NCBI RefSeq assembly: GCF_000152865.1
Contig: NZ_CH672390.1
Coordinates: forward strand, 930,001-994,000
Direction of reading: 5' to 3'
Source of the DNA: Erythrobacter sp. NAP1
Lineage (GTDB): Bacteria > Pseudomonadota > Alphaproteobacteria > Sphingomonadales > Sphingomonadaceae
DNA length: 64,000 nt
Shown: positions 9,022 to 18,613 of the stretch, one piece after another
Position numbering within the stretch: position 1 is the stretch's first letter
Layout of the letters: the number at the start of each line of letters is the position of its first letter
Translations under genes and position numbers: made by a program
The notes under the pieces: generated by a model
What the model was told of the DNA's origin: nothing
The model's input: the letters and a program-made list of their open reading frames with translations, nothing else
Database searches by the model: none

Positions 9022-9267
9022 TTAAGCTGCGTCCTGATCGATCTCGCGGCTCACGCCCCATTTCCCCGTCTCCATCCAGATCAGGAAGCGCTTGAGCGGC
9101 AGGAGCCAGATGACGCCGAGGGTCACGTAAGTGATTGTTTGCGCCCATCCCGGCCATGTCGCGAGGATATCGGCGAGATAGACCGCGATCAGGATGCCAT
9201 AGATGATGAGCGCGACAAACAGGCCGATGATACCAATCGGAATTCGCCAGGTTGGGGTCTCACGCAT
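9022..9267 (-). CDS. DUF2842 small membrane protein
   Basis: 81 aa with two transmembrane helices and the conserved pattern MRETPTWRIPIGIIGL, then TLGVIWLLPLKRFLIWMETG, which matches the alphaproteobacterial DUF2842 family. Function is unknown. Its ATG overlaps the stop of the cyclo-ligase gene by one base (TGATG), so it is translationally coupled. Confidence 0.78.
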   Translation of the reverse strand: MRETPTWRIPIGIIGLFVALIIYGILIAVYLADILATWPGWAQTITYVTLGVIWLLPLKRFLIWMETGKWGVSREIDQDAA

Positions 9268-9848
9268 CAATTCAGTCCATAAATTCGAGTTGGTGTCACG
9301 ACAGCGTCCAATGCAATGTCGTGCGGCTCTGTTGGCAGCGCCTCGCACAATTGCACGTCCCACGCGAGGCCAATCGCGATCCTGCCGGGGTTTGCGGCAA
9401 GCCAGCGATCGTAATGCCCTCCGCCTTGACCGAGGCGTGCAAGGTCTTCGGTAAAGCCTACCAGAGGTACGAAAAGAACGTCGGGCGAGATGAGGGGCGC
9501 ATCTGGCGCGGGCTGCTTGATACCAAACGGTCCCTCCACAAGATCGCTCTCACCATGGGGCTCGGTGTGAACGCGAAACTCCATGAGTGACGTTTCGGAC
9601 GCGAAATGAGGCAGGGCAACCGTGTGACCGGCCTCGTGGAAAAAGCGGGCATAGCCAGCCGCAGGCGCTTCGGCCCCGGTCGCGTGGTACAGCCCGATCA
9701 CCGCCTCATCGCCAAGCTTCGCCAGCAGCGGCGCAGGGGGCCGATGAAACAGCAAGGCGCGAACGGCATCAGGCTGCGCCGCGACATGGTCACGGCGCGC
9801 TTTTCGAAGGCTTTTGCGAAGTATGCTCTTGTCGGTTGCTAGGTCCAT
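9267..9848 (-). CDS. fau: 5-formyltetrahydrofolate cyclo-ligase
   Basis: Converts 5-formyl-THF to methenyl-THF with ATP. 193 aa, with an N-terminal basic helix (KSILRKSLRKARRDH) and the C-terminal signature DLARLGQGGGHYDRWLA, the ATP-binding loop. The order zapA - 6S RNA - cyclo-ligase is the classical proteobacterial arrangement. The start ATG 9848 lies at the end of a REP-like sequence (9846-9877) and has no obvious ribosome site, so the exact start is less sure than the identity. Confidence 0.88.
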   Translation of the reverse strand: MDLATDKSILRKSLRKARRDHVAAQPDAVRALLFHRPPAPLLAKLGDEAVIGLYHATGAEAPAAGYARFFHEAGHTVALPHFASETSLMEFRVHTEPHGESDLVEGPFGIKQPAPDAPLISPDVLFVPLVGFTEDLARLGQGGGHYDRWLAANPGRIAIGLAWDVQLCEALPTEPHDIALDAVVTPTRIYGLN

Positions 9849-9877
9849 GGATCGCTTCGCTACGCTCACAATGACGA
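9846..9877 (-). repeat. REP-like extragenic sequence at the cyclo-ligase start
   Basis: On the minus strand this 32-nt stretch begins CGTCATTGTGAGCG and ends AAGCGATCCATGG. It resembles short dispersed repeats I know from many bacterial genomes. It includes the probable start codon of the 5-FCL gene. Only one clear copy occurs in this window, so the repeat identity rests on recognition. Confidence 0.45.
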
Positions 9878-9901
9878 AAAGAAAACGGCCCGCGAGGGCC
9901 G
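9877..9901 (-). terminator. Rho-independent terminator downstream of 6S RNA
   Basis: On the minus strand CGGCCC-TCGC-GGGCCG is a perfect six-pair GC stem with a tetraloop, followed by TTTTCTTTT. It lies between the 3' end of 6S RNA and the cyclo-ligase start, so it would end the 6S primary transcript or attenuate read-through into the cyclo-ligase. Confidence 0.6.
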
Positions 9902-10010
9902 CAAGCGCGACTGCGCGTCCGGAGGGGTGGCGCCGAAGGCGTCGGGCCCCGTAGGAAAGCCAAGCGCGCGGATGCGCGCGCCGGCGCTTGAGGCACAAAA
10001 GTAAATGACG

Positions 10011-10178
10011 GGACCACCATGGGTCGGTGCCGGGAAATCCTCTGACGCCTAAAACGTCAGGTGGGCGCCGTATACTCCGGTCCCACAGCCGGACTGGTGG
10101 ACCAGAGCAGGGACAGCTCCCTTGGATTGCTTATAGCCTCAGGGATTTTCTGTGGCTCGTGCCGGGCAGCCCCGCCAC
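10011..10178 (-). ncRNA. ssrS: 6S RNA (approximate ends)
   Basis: 6S RNA binds sigma70-RNA polymerase and down-regulates it in stationary phase. Evidence: it occupies the ~340 bp gap between zapA and 5-formyl-THF cyclo-ligase on the same strand, the conserved location. The ends can pair (GGTGGCGGG near the 5' end with CCCGGCACC near the 3' end, one mismatch). There is a hairpin CTGACG-N7-CGTCAG toward the 3' side, and open purine-rich segments around the middle fit the central bubble. Exact ends are estimates. No good ORF fills the gap. Confidence 0.75.
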
Positions 10179-10186
10179 CGCGTCAT

Positions 10187-10765
10187 TTAGTGCGTGGTTG
10201 ACTGGCCTTCAAGCGCGCTTGCAGTTGCTTCGGCACGCGCAGCCAATGCTTCGAGCTTTTCTGCAAGGGCGGCAGAATGGGCAGCATCTTCCGCTGGGCC
10301 GCCGAACAGGTCGTGTTGATGCCTCTCGCGATCTTCGAAATCGGCAACTTTCGCCTTCAGAGCGACATTTTCCTTTCGAGCGCGTTCCTCGGCCTTGCGA
10401 AGCGTGGCGATCTCGGCGCGCAATTCGGCCTTCGCCGACCCGCTGCGCTCTTTGTCATTCTCGCTGGCCGACGCGGCCTTTTTCAGTGCATTTGCAGCAT
10501 CGTCACGTGCGCGTTGCAGCTCGATCCGAAGTTCAGCAAGCTCGCCCTGAGCACTGGCTGCCTTCTCTTTCGCCTCATCCAGTTCATCGGCCATGAACAG
10601 GGCGGCGAAGACTAGGTTGTCGGCCTCCTGCGGCGCGCGCGCAGTGCCAAGCTTTGCGTAGTTTTCGTCGATAAGCTTTCCAAAAGCTTCGACTTTTTCC
10701 TCTTCGCCCGGTCCGCAGGCAATCGAGTAGGTGCGCGGTCCGACCTTGATCTTCACCTGGGTCAC
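10187..10765 (-). CDS. zapA: Cell division protein ZapA (extended)
   Basis: ZapA bundles FtsZ filaments at the division ring. The N-terminal ~90 residues match the family (VKIKVGPRTYSIACGPGEEEKVE, then ADNLVFAALFMADEL). The protein is 192 aa against ~110 in E. coli, because a long Ala/Glu/Lys coiled coil (~65-190) follows. It starts at GTG 10765, overlapping the stop of the upstream small coiled-coil gene (GTGA), so the two are coupled. 6S RNA follows. Confidence 0.86.
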   Translation of the reverse strand: MTQVKIKVGPRTYSIACGPGEEEKVEAFGKLIDENYAKLGTARAPQEADNLVFAALFMADELDEAKEKAASAQGELAELRIELQRARDDAANALKKAASASENDKERSGSAKAELRAEIATLRKAEERARKENVALKAKVADFEDRERHQHDLFGGPAEDAAHSAALAEKLEALAARAEATASALEGQSTTH

Positions 10766-10998
10766 GCCTCAAGCTCCTCGATCAGATTGTCGATCTGACC
10801 GATCGTATCTGCAACCTCTTCACGAAGTTTCTCATGCGCGTTGACGAGCGCCATGACACGCTGCGAGCCGCCAGCGTTACTCGCGCCATCGCCGGTGTTG
10901 TCGCCCGCCTTTTGTTCGATATCCGCGCGCGCGGCTTCGATCCGCTCCATTGCGGCATTGAGGCGTGTCATCGCCTGTTCGATCCGTGCTGCACTCAT
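10762..10998 (-). CDS. Small coiled-coil protein coupled to ZapA
   Basis: 78 aa, MSAARIEQAMTRLNAAMERI followed by two amphipathic helices broken by a Gly/Asp/Asn-rich linker (~35-48). Overlap with zapA argues for a shared role in division, perhaps ZapB-like, but there is no sequence proof. I chose ATG 10998, since the upstream in-frame sequence has no helical pattern and reads as a promoter region. Confidence 0.7.
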   Translation of the reverse strand: MSAARIEQAMTRLNAAMERIEAARADIEQKAGDNTGDGASNAGGSQRVMALVNAHEKLREEVADTIGQIDNLIEELEA

Positions 10999-11246
10999 GG
11001 TGGACAAGAATTTACCAAGATTGCCCACTTTCGCAAAGCCTTGGGGTCCCCTGTTGATAAGTGCTCTTGAGTCCATTGTGCAAACAAACACTTTGGGGAG
11101 CGCAAGGCGGCAAGTGTTGACCTCACCACATGGCTCGGCAATGGCAATCCGCGCTGGGACAAGGGCCCGAATCGCTGCCCATAGAACAGCGCCCAAAAGC
11201 TAAAGAGCGCGCCTTCAAACTCGCGCCAGCAGGAGCCTGACCGAGC

Positions 11247-13244
11247 ATGACTCTCGACGCCGCCCGCCTTCAGCCGATGGCAAATGCCATCCGCGCGCTT
11301 TCCATGGACGCGGTGCAGGCCGCAAATTCGGGGCACCCCGGTATGCCAATGGGCATGGCCGATGTCGCCACCGTGCTGTTCGACCGGCACCTGAAATTCG
11401 ATCCAAGCCGCCCCGACTGGGCAGACCGCGACCGTTTCGTGCTGTCGGCAGGCCATGGCTCAATGCTGATTTACTCGCTTCTTCACCTGTCAGGCTATGC
11501 GCGCCCGACGATGGATGAGATCGCGAATTTCCGCCAGCTGGGCAGCCCATGCGCCGGGCATCCGGAAAACTTCCTTCTCGAAGGTGTCGAATGCACCACC
11601 GGTCCTCTTGGGCAGGGGCTCGCGATGGCTGTCGGTATGGCGATGGCAGAGCGGCACCTCAATGCGCAGTTCGGCGATGAGCTTGTCGATCACCGCACAT
11701 GGGTGGTCGCAGGCGATGGGTGCCTGATGGAAGGTATCAACCACGAAGCAATCGGCCTTGCCGGGCACTTGAACCTCGGCCGCTTGATCGTTCTTTGGGA
11801 CGACAATGCCATCACCATCGACGGCGCAACCGACCTTTCGACCAGCGAAAACGTCAAGGCGCGTTACGAGGCGACCGGGTGGCATGTCGTATCCTGCGAC
11901 GGTCACGATTTCGACGATATCGAGCGCGCGATCGAAGAAGCCAAGGCTGACCCGCGCCCATCTCTGGTCGCGTGCAAGACCATCATCGGCAAAGGCGCTC
12001 CCAACAAGCAGGGCACCAGTGCCACGCACGGCGCGCCCCTCGGTCCCGACGAAGTTGCTGCGGCCCGCGAAGTGCTTGGTTGGGAAGCTGAGCCATTCAA
12101 CGTTCCGCAAGATATCCTCGTCGAGTGGCGCAAGACGGCCGAGCGCGGACGTCATGATCATGGCGAATGGGAGCGGCGTTTGAACGAGTCGCCCCATAGC
12201 GATGCTTTCGAAAAGCAGCTCGCGGGCGTTGCCGAAGGCGCAGACACCGCGATCCAACAACACATTCGCACGCTCGCAGCAGAACCGCAGAAGGCCGCGA
12301 CCCGCAAGGCAAGCGAGATGGCGCTTGGTCCGCTGACCGAGAACCTGCCGCAGCTGATCGGTGGTTCAGCTGACCTGACGGGATCGAACAACACCAAGAC
12401 GCCATCGACATTGCCGATGAGCGCGGACGATTATTCGGGCCGCTACATCTATTATGGCATTCGCGAGTTCGGCATGGCCGCAGCGATGAACGGCATGGCG
12501 CTGCATGGAGGTGTTGTCCCCTACGGCGGAACCTTCCTGATCTTCTCCGATTATTGCCGCAACGCGATCCGTCTGTCGGCGCTCCAGAAGACGCAGGCGA
12601 TCTATGTCATGACCCATGACAGCATCGGCCTTGGCGAAGACGGACCCACGCACCAGCCGGTCGAGCAAGTCATGAGCCTGCGCCTGATACCGAACCTCTA
12701 CACCTTCCGCCCGTGCGACACGATCGAGACAGCGGAATGCTGGGCGCTTGCGCTCAAGGCGGAGGAAACGCCTTCGGTTCTGGCTCTTACTCGTCAGGGT
12801 CTCCCGCAACTGCGCGGCGAGGGTGACGAGGCATGGACGGGCGAGAGCAATCGCTGCGCAAAGGGTGGTTATCGCTTGCGCAGCGCGAGCGCGGACCGGC
12901 GCGTCGTGATCGTCGCCAGCGGCAGCGAAGTCGCTCTTGCGATGGAATGCGCGGATCAGCTTGAAGAAGCGGGCGTCGGCGCGGATGTCGTCTCGATGCC
13001 ATGCACCGAGCTCTTCGATGCGCAGGACGATGCCTACAAGGCGGACCTGCTGCCTCACGATACGCTAATCGTCTCGATCGAGGCGGGCTCGACCCTGGGC
13101 TGGGAGCGTTATACCGGGCGCGGCGGTCTCAACATCGGCATGGAAAGCTTCGGCGCCTCGGCCCCGGCAAGCGATCTGTTTGCCCATTTCGGTTTCACGG
13201 CGGACGCAATCGTCCCCCAAATCCAGAACAAATTGAACAACTAA
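11247..13244 (+). CDS. tkt: Transketolase
   Basis: Transfers two-carbon units between sugar phosphates in the pentose phosphate pathway. 665 aa, normal length. TPP-binding segment [18 protein letters not shown] (~residue 155) to [10 protein letters not shown]. The pyrimidine domain includes [21 protein letters not shown], and [17 protein letters not shown] is a transketolase signature. First gene of a plus-strand carbon cluster. The 248 bp upstream separates it from the divergent zapA block and should hold its promoter; I could not fix one. Confidence 0.95.
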   Translation: MTLDAARLQPMANAIRALSMDAVQAANSGHPGMPMGMADVATVLFDRHLKFDPSRPDWADRDRFVLSAGHGSMLIYSLLHLSGYARPTMDEIANFRQLGSPCAGHPENFLLEGVECTTGPLGQGLAMAVGMAMAERHLNAQFGDELVDHRTWVVAGDGCLMEGINHEAIGLAGHLNLGRLIVLWDDNAITIDGATDLSTSENVKARYEATGWHVVSCDGHDFDDIERAIEEAKADPRPSLVACKTIIGKGAPNKQGTSATHGAPLGPDEVAAAREVLGWEAEPFNVPQDILVEWRKTAERGRHDHGEWERRLNESPHSDAFEKQLAGVAEGADTAIQQHIRTLAAEPQKAATRKASEMALGPLTENLPQLIGGSADLTGSNNTKTPSTLPMSADDYSGRYIYYGIREFGMAAAMNGMALHGGVVPYGGTFLIFSDYCRNAIRLSALQKTQAIYVMTHDSIGLGEDGPTHQPVEQVMSLRLIPNLYTFRPCDTIETAECWALALKAEETPSVLALTRQGLPQLRGEGDEAWTGESNRCAKGGYRLRSASADRRVVIVASGSEVALAMECADQLEEAGVGADVVSMPCTELFDAQDDAYKADLLPHDTLIVSIEAGSTLGWERYTGRGGLNIGMESFGASAPASDLFAHFGFTADAIVPQIQNKLNN

Positions 13245-13259
13245 GCAGGAGTTTCTCAC

Positions 13260-14267
13260 ATGGCTACCAAAGTCGCCATCAACGGTTTCGGCCGTATCGG
13301 ACGCCTTGTCGCGCGTGCAATTCTTGAGCGTGACGACCACGATCTCGAACTCGTTTCGATCAACGACCTTGCAGATACGAAGTCGAACGCGCTGCTGTTC
13401 CAGTACGATTCCACCCATGGCCGTTTCCCCGGCACGGTCGAAGTTGCCGACGGCGCGATGGTTGTGAACGGCAAGAGCATCGCGGTTACTTCCGAGCGTG
13501 ATCCGGGCAACCTTCCGCATGGCGATCAGGGCGTCGACATCGTGCTGGAATGCACCGGTTTCTTCCAGAGTCACGAAGCCGCTGAACCGCACCTCAAGGC
13601 TGGTGCAAAGCGCGTTCTGATCTCGGCTCCGGCAAAGAACGTGTCGGCCACCATCGTTTACGGTGTGAACCATGAGACGCTGACCGCCGAAGACGTGATC
13701 GTTTCGAACGCAAGCTGTACCACCAACTGCCTGTCACCGGTTGCCAAGGTGCTGAACGACACGGTCGGTATCGAGCGCGGTTTCATGACCACGATCCACT
13801 CCTACACCAACGATCAGCGCATGCTCGACCAGATGCACAGCGACATGCGCCGTGCTCGTGGCGGTGCGCAGAATATGATCCCGACCACGACCGGCGCAGC
13901 GCGCGCGGTTGGTCTGGTTCTGCCAGAACTCGCTGGCAAGCTCGACGGCTCGAGTGTCCGCGTGCCGACGCCCAATGTAAGCCTCGTTGACCTCGTCTTC
14001 ACGCCGGGCCGCGACACCAGCGCCGAAGAGCTGAACGAAGCTCTCAAGGCAGCTGCCGAAGGTCCGATGAAGGGTGTTCTCGAATACACCGACCAGCCGC
14101 TGGTCTCGAGCGACTTCAACCACCAGCCCGCCAGTTCGACTGTCGACAGCCTGGAAACCAGCGTGATGGAAGGCAAGCTTGCCCGCGTGGTCAGCTGGTA
14201 CGACAACGAATGGGGCTTCTCGAACCGCATGATCGACACCGCGGGCGTGATGGCAAAGTTTCTCTGA
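13260..14267 (+). CDS. gap: Glyceraldehyde-3-phosphate dehydrogenase
   Basis: 335 aa. N-terminal NAD-binding [17 protein letters not shown] and active-site [15 protein letters not shown] (Cys near residue 152). The C-terminal [12 protein letters not shown] is conserved. It starts 15 bases after tkt with an AGCAGGAG ribosome site and is followed by pgk 29 bases later, so tkt-gap-pgk is very likely one transcript. Confidence 0.96.
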   Translation: MATKVAINGFGRIGRLVARAILERDDHDLELVSINDLADTKSNALLFQYDSTHGRFPGTVEVADGAMVVNGKSIAVTSERDPGNLPHGDQGVDIVLECTGFFQSHEAAEPHLKAGAKRVLISAPAKNVSATIVYGVNHETLTAEDVIVSNASCTTNCLSPVAKVLNDTVGIERGFMTTIHSYTNDQRMLDQMHSDMRRARGGAQNMIPTTTGAARAVGLVLPELAGKLDGSSVRVPTPNVSLVDLVFTPGRDTSAEELNEALKAAAEGPMKGVLEYTDQPLVSSDFNHQPASSTVDSLETSVMEGKLARVVSWYDNEWGFSNRMIDTAGVMAKFL

Positions 14268-14296
14268 TAGAAACGAACTGACGGGATGAGCGCGAC

Positions 14297-15505
14297 ATGA
14301 CGGCATTCAAGACACTCGATGATCTTGGTGACGTGACCGGCAAGGTCGCGCTCGTCCGGGTCGATTTGAACCTTCCGATGAAGGATGGTTCGGCAACCGA
14401 TTTGACCCGTGTCGAGGCGGTCAAACCGACCATTCTCGAACTCGCCGACAAGGGCGCGAAAGTGCTCTTGCTCGCGCATTTCGGGCGTCCCAAGGGTCAG
14501 CGTTCGAGCGTGCTTTCGACCAGCATGGTCGTGGGCGATGTCGAAAAGGTGCTCGACAAGGAGCTGATGTTCATTCCCGAGGTCCACGGACCGGTGGTGG
14601 AGCAGAGCATCGGCATCCTGCGCAACGGCGATATTGGCTTGCTCGACAACACTCGCTTCTGGCCGGGTGAGGAGGGCAATGACCCGAACTTCGCGCAGGC
14701 CATCGCGGCGCATGGCGATTTTTACGTGAATGACGCGTTCTCCGCTGCCCACCGTGCGCATGCATCGACCGAAGGCATCACGCATTTCCTGCCCTCCTAT
14801 GCGGGCCGCGCGATGGAACGCGAACTCAAGGCGCTCGACGCGGCGCTGGGCAATCCCGAAGCACCGGTTGCGGCGGTCGTCGGCGGGGCGAAGGTCTCGA
14901 CCAAGCTTGCCGTGCTGGAAAATCTGGTTGGCCGCGTGCAGCATCTCATCATCGGCGGCGGCATGGCCAACACCTTCCTTGCGGCGCGCGGGGTCGATGT
15001 GGGCAAGTCTCTGTGCGAACATGACCTTACAGACACCGCTTCGAAGATCATGGATGAAGCCGACCATTCGGGTTGCACCGTGCACCTGCCCTACGATGTG
15101 GTCGTCGCACAGGAATTCGCTGCCAACCCCGCGTCCTTGCGCACCTGCAACGTCCATGAGGTTTCGAGCGATGAGATGATCCTCGACATCGGACCGCAGG
15201 CAACCGAGGCGCTCGCGGATGTTCTGAAGACATGCCGCACCCTTGTCTGGAACGGGCCGCTTGGCGCATTTGAGACCGAGCCTTTTGATACCGCCACCGT
15301 CGCGCTTGCACGCCATGCGGCGGCGTTGACCCAAGAAGGATCGCTCACCAGCGTTGCTGGCGGCGGGGATACCGTTGCTGCACTTGCGCAGGCGGGTGTG
15401 ACTGAAGACGTGACGTATATCTCGACGGCAGGCGGCGCCTTCCTCGAATGGATGGAAGGCAAGGAACTGCCCGGCGTCGCGGCACTTGAACGCGCCCATG
15501 GCTGA
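14297..15505 (+). CDS. pgk: Phosphoglycerate kinase
   Basis: 402 aa. The family landmarks are [16 protein letters not shown] (substrate site), [24 protein letters not shown], and the C-terminal nucleotide-binding [11 protein letters not shown]. The C-terminal ALERAHG overlaps the start of the next small gene. It works with Gap in glycolysis and gluconeogenesis. Confidence 0.96.
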   Translation: MTAFKTLDDLGDVTGKVALVRVDLNLPMKDGSATDLTRVEAVKPTILELADKGAKVLLLAHFGRPKGQRSSVLSTSMVVGDVEKVLDKELMFIPEVHGPVVEQSIGILRNGDIGLLDNTRFWPGEEGNDPNFAQAIAAHGDFYVNDAFSAAHRAHASTEGITHFLPSYAGRAMERELKALDAALGNPEAPVAAVVGGAKVSTKLAVLENLVGRVQHLIIGGGMANTFLAARGVDVGKSLCEHDLTDTASKIMDEADHSGCTVHLPYDVVVAQEFAANPASLRTCNVHEVSSDEMILDIGPQATEALADVLKTCRTLVWNGPLGAFETEPFDTATVALARHAAALTQEGSLTSVAGGGDTVAALAQAGVTEDVTYISTAGGAFLEWMEGKELPGVAALERAHG

Positions 15506-15926
15506 CATCCAGGACAGGATCGAGGTTCTCGAGAACCGATTGATGCGCGCGTGGCTGCATCAGTCGGCAGGAGAGATCAGGAACCTCGTACAGGCGGATT
15601 GCCTGATGATGTTCGGCACCGCGCCGCCGGTATTGCTCGACCGTCCCAGCTTTATTGCCGGGCTTGAACGGGGCCTTCGATGCGACGCTTTCCGTTTTCA
15701 CGAAGTCACCGCGCGCGCTTACGGCAAGACGGCGTGGTTCACCGGCCATGCGGAACTTGATCTGGCGATCGGCGCCCGGCGCTGGACCGGAAACTTCCTG
15801 ATCACGGATATGTGGCGCAAGGGCACGGTTCGCCGGCGTTGGAAGCTTGCCGAACGCAGCATTGCTATGGCGGAGAACAACAGCCAGCTGTCCGATGCTA
15901 TCCTCGCTCTGCAATTGTGGCGCTGA
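15498..15926 (+). CDS. NTF2/SnoaL-like protein
   Basis: 142 aa. The pattern, an opening helix ([20 protein letters not shown]), then [23 protein letters not shown] and a C-terminal sheet, fits the NTF2-like fold (DUF4440/SnoaL). Start ATG 15498 overlaps the pgk stop by eight bases. An in-frame TTG at 15486 is possible but less likely. Function unknown; its position in the tkt-gap-pgk transcript does not reveal it. Confidence 0.68.
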   Translation: MADIQDRIEVLENRLMRAWLHQSAGEIRNLVQADCLMMFGTAPPVLLDRPSFIAGLERGLRCDAFRFHEVTARAYGKTAWFTGHAELDLAIGARRWTGNFLITDMWRKGTVRRRWKLAERSIAMAENNSQLSDAILALQLWR

Positions 15927-15946
15927 TCAGCTAAGGGGCACACGAT

Positions 15947-16594
15947 ATGGCAGAAACACGGCATCTCTTCTCGACCCCTTTCGTCATCGACACGCTGCGC
16001 AGCCCGGAAGGGATCGCGCATCTAAAGAACCTGATCATGGCGGAGAAAGCGCGTGATCAGGACGGGGTGCAGATCTCCAATATCGGCGGCTGGCATTCGA
16101 ACACGCAGATGCTGGAATGGGGCGGCGAAGCGGCACGTGCGCTGGCTCTGAAGGCAATGGACATGGCCGATGCGGCGATGATCAATGTCGGCGCGGATCA
16201 GGGCCGCGAATATGGCTGGGTTCCCGAGATGTGGGCCAACGTGTCGACCAAGGGCAACGCCAACCAGTACCATACGCATCCCGGCAGCTTCTGGTCCGCG
16301 GTCGCCTATATCGACGATGGATATGAAGGCGATCCCGATGCAGGGCTCGGCGGAGAATTGCAGCTTCTGGACCCGCGCATGCCGATGGTGCGGATGACCG
16401 TGCCGGACCTGCGCTTCAAGGACGTGGACGGCGGTTTGCAGAATAATGAGCCTATGGTCCGCCCTCACACCGGCCTGATCGTGATGTTTCCCAGCTGGCT
16501 CCAGCATTCGGTGCGCGCCTTTTACGGACGCGGCACGCGCATCTCGATTGCGATCAATCTGGTCGCTGGCGCCAAGACTCGCGGCGGAAACTGA
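15947..16594 (+). CDS. Putative 2OG-Fe(II) oxygenase (TIGR02466-like)
   Basis: 215 aa. The iron ligands can be read as His...Asp in NQYHTHPGSFWSAVAYIDDG and a distal His in FPSWLQHSVRAFYG, followed by the 2-oxoglutarate-binding RISIAINL (Arg). This matches the small bacterial 2OG oxygenase group TIGR02466, with no assigned substrate. It lies 20 bases after the NTF2-like gene and four bases before the thioesterase, so it is in the same operon. Confidence 0.78.
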   Translation: MAETRHLFSTPFVIDTLRSPEGIAHLKNLIMAEKARDQDGVQISNIGGWHSNTQMLEWGGEAARALALKAMDMADAAMINVGADQGREYGWVPEMWANVSTKGNANQYHTHPGSFWSAVAYIDDGYEGDPDAGLGGELQLLDPRMPMVRMTVPDLRFKDVDGGLQNNEPMVRPHTGLIVMFPSWLQHSVRAFYGRGTRISIAINLVAGAKTRGGN

Positions 16595-16597
16595 GCG

Positions 16598-17056
16598 ATG
16601 AGCGAGACGATCCAGGGAACCGAGGCCTATGGCAGCGCCGTCCTCAATGAAGAGGGCGAATTTGCCGGGTGGCATCACTGGAACTCCGACCCGTTCGAGA
16701 CCCGCTCCGGCCCCTTCTTCATGAAGCGCGAAGAAGACGGCTCGTTCGTCTCCGCATTCCGCTCAGAGGATCACCACATGAACGGGGCCGGCTTCATGCA
16801 TGGCGGGTGCCTGATGACCTTTGCCGATTTCGCCCTGTTCGCCATCGCCACCGATGAGCTTGCAGGGAGCAATGGCGTGACCATGAACCTTTCGGGCGAC
16901 TTCCTTGGCTCGGCCGGACCCGGCGCGCTGATGGAAGCGCGCGGCGAGGTCACGCGCGGCGGCGGCAAGACCATTTTCGTGCGCGGCATGATCACTGCCG
17001 ATGGCCATCCCGTTTTCAGCTTCACAGGCATTATTCGCAAGTTCACCAAACGTTGA
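16598..17056 (+). CDS. PaaI-family hotdog thioesterase
   Basis: 152 aa hotdog-fold protein. MNGAGFMHGGCLMTFADFALFAIA carries the HGG...D motif of PaaI-type thioesterases, and GPGALMEARGEVTRGGGKTIFVRG is the second strand pair. It probably hydrolyses an acyl-CoA; the substrate is unknown. It lies between the oxygenase and aldolase genes. Confidence 0.8.
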   Translation: MSETIQGTEAYGSAVLNEEGEFAGWHHWNSDPFETRSGPFFMKREEDGSFVSAFRSEDHHMNGAGFMHGGCLMTFADFALFAIATDELAGSNGVTMNLSGDFLGSAGPGALMEARGEVTRGGGKTIFVRGMITADGHPVFSFTGIIRKFTKR

Positions 17057-17143
17057 TCGGGGGCCGGTTGCGGCTCGTGCGAGCGAGCGTTAAGGCCCGC
17101 AGGCAACAGCAAAAACAACCAGCAGGAAAGGCGCCCTCACGCC

Positions 17144-18034
17144 ATGAATACCCAGGAAATGACCGCCAAGATCGCCAAAGGCGACGGCTTTATCGCAGCG
17201 CTCGACCAGTCGGGCGGCTCCACCCCCAAGGCGCTGCGCGGCTATGGCGTGGAAGACAGCGAATGGTCGGGTGACGAGGAAATGTTCTCCCGTATCCACG
17301 ACATGCGTTCGCGCGTAATCACCTCGCCGTGCTTTTCCAGCGGCAAGGTGATCGGGGCAATCCTGTTCGAAAAGACCATGGACGGCGAAGTCGACGGAAA
17401 GCCCACTGCCGATGCGCTGAAGGCGCGCGGCATCGTCCCCTTCATCAAGGTCGATCAGGGCCTGATGGACGAAGCCAACGGCGTCCAGATGATGAAGCCC
17501 TTGGACAAGCTTCCCGCGCTGCTCGAAAAGTCGGTCGCGAAGGGCATGTTCGGGACCAAGATGCGCTCGGTCATCAAGGCGGCTGACGCCGAAGGCATCG
17601 CCGCTATCGTCGCGCAGCAATTCTCGGTAGGCAACCAGATTGCTGAAGCTGGCCTGATGCCGATGCTCGAGCCGGAATATGACATCAACGCCGACGACCG
17701 CGCCGAGGGCGAGGACATTCTACTAGCCGAAATCCAGAAGGGTCTCGATGCTCTTCCCGAAGGGCGTCAGGTCATGCTCAAGCTGTCGATCCCCAAGCGC
17801 CCGGGCCACTACACGACGTTGATTGAGCATCCCAAGGTGCTGCGCGTGGTCGCTCTGTCGGGCGGTTACTCGACGGATGATGCGTGCGACCAACTCGCCA
17901 AGAACCCCGGAATGATTGCGAGCTTCAGCCGCGGTCTCCTTCAGGACCTTCGCAAAGACCAGTCAGACGACGAGTTCAATTCCGCACTCAGCGGTGCGAT
18001 CGACAAGATCCAGAAAGCCAGCGTGCTGGTCTGA
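17144..18034 (+). CDS. fba: Class I fructose-bisphosphate aldolase
   Basis: 296 aa. The N-terminus (FIAALDQSGGSTPKALRGYG) and GVQMMKPLDKLPALLEKSV match the bacterial class I (Schiff-base) aldolases, and the lysine in GRQVMLKLSIPKRPGHY is the likely Schiff-base residue. It is metal-independent, unlike class II. The upstream ~87 bp contain AGCAGGAAAGG before the start. Last gene of the carbon cluster; it converges on a secreted protein gene. Confidence 0.92.
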   Translation: MNTQEMTAKIAKGDGFIAALDQSGGSTPKALRGYGVEDSEWSGDEEMFSRIHDMRSRVITSPCFSSGKVIGAILFEKTMDGEVDGKPTADALKARGIVPFIKVDQGLMDEANGVQMMKPLDKLPALLEKSVAKGMFGTKMRSVIKAADAEGIAAIVAQQFSVGNQIAEAGLMPMLEPEYDINADDRAEGEDILLAEIQKGLDALPEGRQVMLKLSIPKRPGHYTTLIEHPKVLRVVALSGGYSTDDACDQLAKNPGMIASFSRGLLQDLRKDQSDDEFNSALSGAIDKIQKASVLV

Positions 18035-18041
18035 TTTGAGG

Positions 18042-18482
18042 TCAGGGCCGGGGCAGAGGCGCCGGCCCAGCCTGCCTGTCGTCGCGGCGCGGCACGGGTA
18101 TGAACTCAATGTCGAGCGCATATTCGCTGAGCGGAAGCGCGCCACGTTCGCGCGGCCGCGTGCCTGTGTCGCGCAACACGAGGAACCCACCGGGGGCCTC
18201 GACCTGCTGTCCGAGCCTGAGCACAATCTCGTAAGGAATGCCGCGATCGCGCACGATTACGGACACGAGCATGTCGTTGGTGCGATAACAGAAACGTGCG
18301 TCGGCGCAGCGCTGGTCGCGGACTATGCCAAATGGTGTGAGCTCGATGGGGCCGACCTGTGCGCGTTCGAAAAAGGCGACGTCATCGACGCGAGAGACCT
18401 GCGCCTGAACCGGCACGGCGCTGACCGCGAGGATCGTGAGCGCAACAATCGGTAACCGGGCAAGGGCCGTTTTTAACCGCAT
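18042..18482 (-). CDS. Secreted hypothetical protein
   Basis: 146 aa. Signal peptide with ALTILAVSAVPVQAQ, cleaved after QAQ or AQA. Mature part has two Cys in RCADARFCYRT, close enough to form a disulfide, and a Pro-rich C-terminal tail. No domain is recognised. The promoter region upstream is shared with thiE. Confidence 0.6.
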   Translation of the reverse strand: MRLKTALARLPIVALTILAVSAVPVQAQVSRVDDVAFFERAQVGPIELTPFGIVRDQRCADARFCYRTNDMLVSVIVRDRGIPYEIVLRLGQQVEAPGGFLVLRDTGTRPRERGALPLSEYALDIEFIPVPRRDDRQAGPAPLPRP

Positions 18483-18613
18483 AATGAGTGGTCTCCTTTA
18501 ACCTTTCGATTACCACGATTCTGCTTTGGAGACGGATGGCAAAATCGGCCTGTGCCGCACATGGACAGTTAGGCGGATTGGCGCGGGCTCGTTAGGTCGC
18601 TATCAGGCGCGCC

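Noticed and set aside
13814-15508. 564-residue minus-strand ORF opposite gap and pgk
   Set aside because: It covers two strong genes in antisense and has no recognisable family; it is a codon-bias shadow.
18483-18613. Possible TPP riboswitch before thiE
   Set aside because: The conserved CTGAGA-type core of the thi box was not found.
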